Positions 5,835-7,049 of a DNA stretch of 7,049 bases are shown one piece after another (position 1 is the stretch's first letter; every line of letters starts with the position of its first letter). Under the pieces are notes generated by a model, which worked only from the letters and a program-made list of their open reading frames with translations, did not search any database and had not been told where the DNA came from. The position numbers were made by a program, and so were the translations under genes. The stretch is from an uncultured Rikenellaceae bacterium. GTDB lineage: Bacteria; Bacteroidota; Bacteroidia; Bacteroidales; Rikenellaceae. The stretch covers positions 1-7,049 of the forward strand of contig CAMWRR010000099.1 of NCBI GenBank assembly GCA_947176715.1, read 5' to 3'.

Positions 5835-6890
5835 ATGCGGATAAGACTGTTTTACATATTGTCGATGGTAGCGACGTTCGTCGGATGGGGATCGTCGTCA
5901 TACGCCCAATACTCCATCCCAGACCAGACCAAAGCGCAGGTAAAGCTCGCCCCGCAAGAGTCGCAGAGGGTGGAGAAGACCCCGTTCGAGATAGTCAACG
6001 ACGCCCTTTTGCGCGACCGCAGACGTCAATGGCGCAAAGAACACAACTATCTGGAGATCAAGAACAGCATACAGTTCACCCAGTTCGCCTACAACCAGAA
6101 CTGGGCCAGCGGAGGCGACAACACGTTCAACGGTCGCGTAACATCCTATCTGAAACACTCTTACACCAACAAGAAGCTCAACATCAACACCGAATGGGAC
6201 GCCGCATACGGTCTGAGCAACAAAGGCAAGAAGCCTTGGAAGACGGAGGACTACTTCAAGATAAACACCTCTTTCAACTACCAGATAATAGGCAACCTAT
6301 ACTATAACTTCAACGTCGACTTCCGCTCACAGTTTGCCAACGGCTTCAACTCGGTGGACGACATGACCCTAGTGTCGCAGTTCCTCTCTCCGGCCACGCT
6401 CAACCTCGCGATAGGTCTCAACTACAAGTTCGACGACAAACGCAACATCGTATTCTCGCCCCTGTCGGGCAACATGTTGTTCGTCAGAAACAGATACCTG
6501 TCGGAACAAGGGGCCTTCGGCGTCGACAAGGGCAAGAGGTTCAAGCCCAACGTGGGTATGCTGTTGCGCGTGCAGTGGACGCAATCGATACTCAAGGACA
6601 AGGAGACCGGCAAGGACATAATCACATACAGAGCCGACGGTCAGGGATTCTACGACTACAAGAACGTACCCACGCTCGACCTGCAGCAGTGGATCGACAT
6701 ATCGGTGCTCAAATACCTGTCGCTAAACTTCAACTGCCGGCTCATATTCGACGACCAGATCTCCCGCATAAAAGAACCCGCCACAGAGACGACTCCGGCT
6801 GTGATGAGAAGCGGTTTCTGGCAGTTCAGCGAGGTGCTGGGCATAGGTGTGACCTATAAATTCGCAAATAAAATCATAAAGAAAGATTGA
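5835..6890 (+). CDS. DUF3078-like secreted, probable outer-membrane beta-barrel protein
   Basis: A 351-aa protein. The N-terminus is a typical signal peptide: basic MRIR, a hydrophobic stretch to about residue 18, then GSSSYA with cleavage probably after A24 (YA-Q). This fixes the start at 5835; the frame is open further up, but that part overlaps the promoter and would bury the signal. The mature protein has a short linker, then QFAYNQNWASGGDNTFNG (83-100), which resembles the conserved Trp/Gly-rich start of DUF3078 proteins. After that come alternating aromatic/polar strands such as KINTSFNYQI, NLYYNFNVDF, LNLAIGLNYKF and LGIGVTYKF, the last close to the C-terminus as in outer-membrane barrels. 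Tyr, Phe and Asn are abundant. No enzyme motif was seen and the family has no established function. The link to the upstream kinase is only adjacency. Fifteen of its 23 isoleucine codons are ATA. Family assignment is from memory of the motif, without a search. Confidence 0.8.
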   Translation: MRIRLFYILSMVATFVGWGSSSYAQYSIPDQTKAQVKLAPQESQRVEKTPFEIVNDALLRDRRRQWRKEHNYLEIKNSIQFTQFAYNQNWASGGDNTFNGRVTSYLKHSYTNKKLNINTEWDAAYGLSNKGKKPWKTEDYFKINTSFNYQIIGNLYYNFNVDFRSQFANGFNSVDDMTLVSQFLSPATLNLAIGLNYKFDDKRNIVFSPLSGNMLFVRNRYLSEQGAFGVDKGKRFKPNVGMLLRVQWTQSILKDKETGKDIITYRADGQGFYDYKNVPTLDLQQWIDISVLKYLSLNFNCRLIFDDQISRIKEPATETTPAVMRSGFWQFSEVLGIGVTYKFANKIIKKD

Positions 6891-6921
6891 TTTTATCGCT
6901 TGTCCGGTAAAATTCTCTTAA

Positions 6922-6954
6922 AAGCCTGTGTTTTAGATAACGCAGGCTTGTTTT
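6922..6954 (+). terminator. Intrinsic terminator after the DUF3078-like gene
   Basis: AAGCCTGTG (6922-6930) pairs with CGCAGGCTT (6941-6949) as a 9-bp stem with one G-U wobble and a 10-base loop. G and then TTTT (6951-6954) follow. It begins 32 bases after the stop codon. The T-run is short and overlaps the next TATATTTG box, so termination may be incomplete. Confidence 0.8.
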
Positions 6955-6961
6955 ATATTTG
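6954..6961 (+). promoter_or_regulatory. Possible -7 box (TATATTTG) for a downstream transcript
   Basis: An exact TAnnTTTG octamer immediately follows the terminator stem and shares its last T. No TTTG stands at the expected upstream distance, where the terminator loop lies instead. It may begin the transcript that continues past the right edge. Confidence 0.4.
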
Positions 6962-6991
6962 GGGCGATACAAATTCCATATAATTACAGCT

Positions 6992-7049
6992 ATGCGGAGA
7001 GCGGGCCGGAGACTGCGGGGGACCGCTTCTCGCGGGTGGTTTTATGGAT
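6992..7049 (+). other. Possible start of a truncated gene or structured leader
   Basis: An ATG at 6992 opens a frame of 19 codons to the window end, rich in Arg and Gly and not recognisable. A second ATG lies at 7044. The same bases form a bulged GC-rich hairpin (6994-7004 with 7023-7033), so this could instead be an untranslated structured leader or the 5' end of an RNA gene. Too little is present to decide. Confidence 0.25.

Overview
The window looks like a chromosomal segment of a GC-rich member of the Bacteroidota, probably Bacteroidales. An Alistipes/Rikenellaceae-like source is possible, but the genus is a guess. The evidence is Bacteroidota-type promoters (TTTG near -33 and TAnnTTTG near -7), gene starts without clear Shine-Dalgarno sequences, a DUF3078-type outer-membrane protein, and a bacterial GH3-family enzyme of the kind common in this phylum. 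No phage, IS, CRISPR or integrase signal was seen.

Minus strand, 3870 down to 1: one promoter (3838-3870) reads into a short hairpin-bearing leader and then three genes in one direction. They are a GH3-family adenylating enzyme (3781-1607), a deoxynucleoside kinase (1602-961, 4 bases after the GH3 stop), and an RsmF/NOL1-NOP2-Sun-type rRNA m5C methyltransferase (898 to beyond the window's left edge). The standout feature is in the GH3 gene. A 663-bp block is tandemly repeated in frame with no difference seen between copies, so a normal protein of about 503 aa becomes 724 aa with two copies of the N-terminal ATP-binding region. This is either a very recent duplication or an assembly error at overlapping contig ends.

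Centre, 3782-4400: this holds the GH3 leader and promoter, about 270 bp with nothing recognisable, and then a consensus promoter, an initiator tRNA-fMet (4182-4254) and its intrinsic terminator.

Plus strand, 4401-7049: a eukaryotic-type protein kinase fused to four C-terminal WG-type repeats (4401-5762); a DUF3078-like secreted, probably outer-membrane beta-barrel protein with a signal peptide (5835-6890); and an intrinsic terminator. The last 90 bases hold a TATATTTG box, a possible gene start and a bulged GC-rich hairpin. The same TATATTTG octamer precedes both complete plus-strand genes and the final stretch. Isoleucine is mostly encoded by AUA in the two genes counted, which is unexpected in GC-rich DNA. 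The three minus-strand genes share no obvious pathway, so their grouping looks like housekeeping co-transcription rather than a dedicated system.
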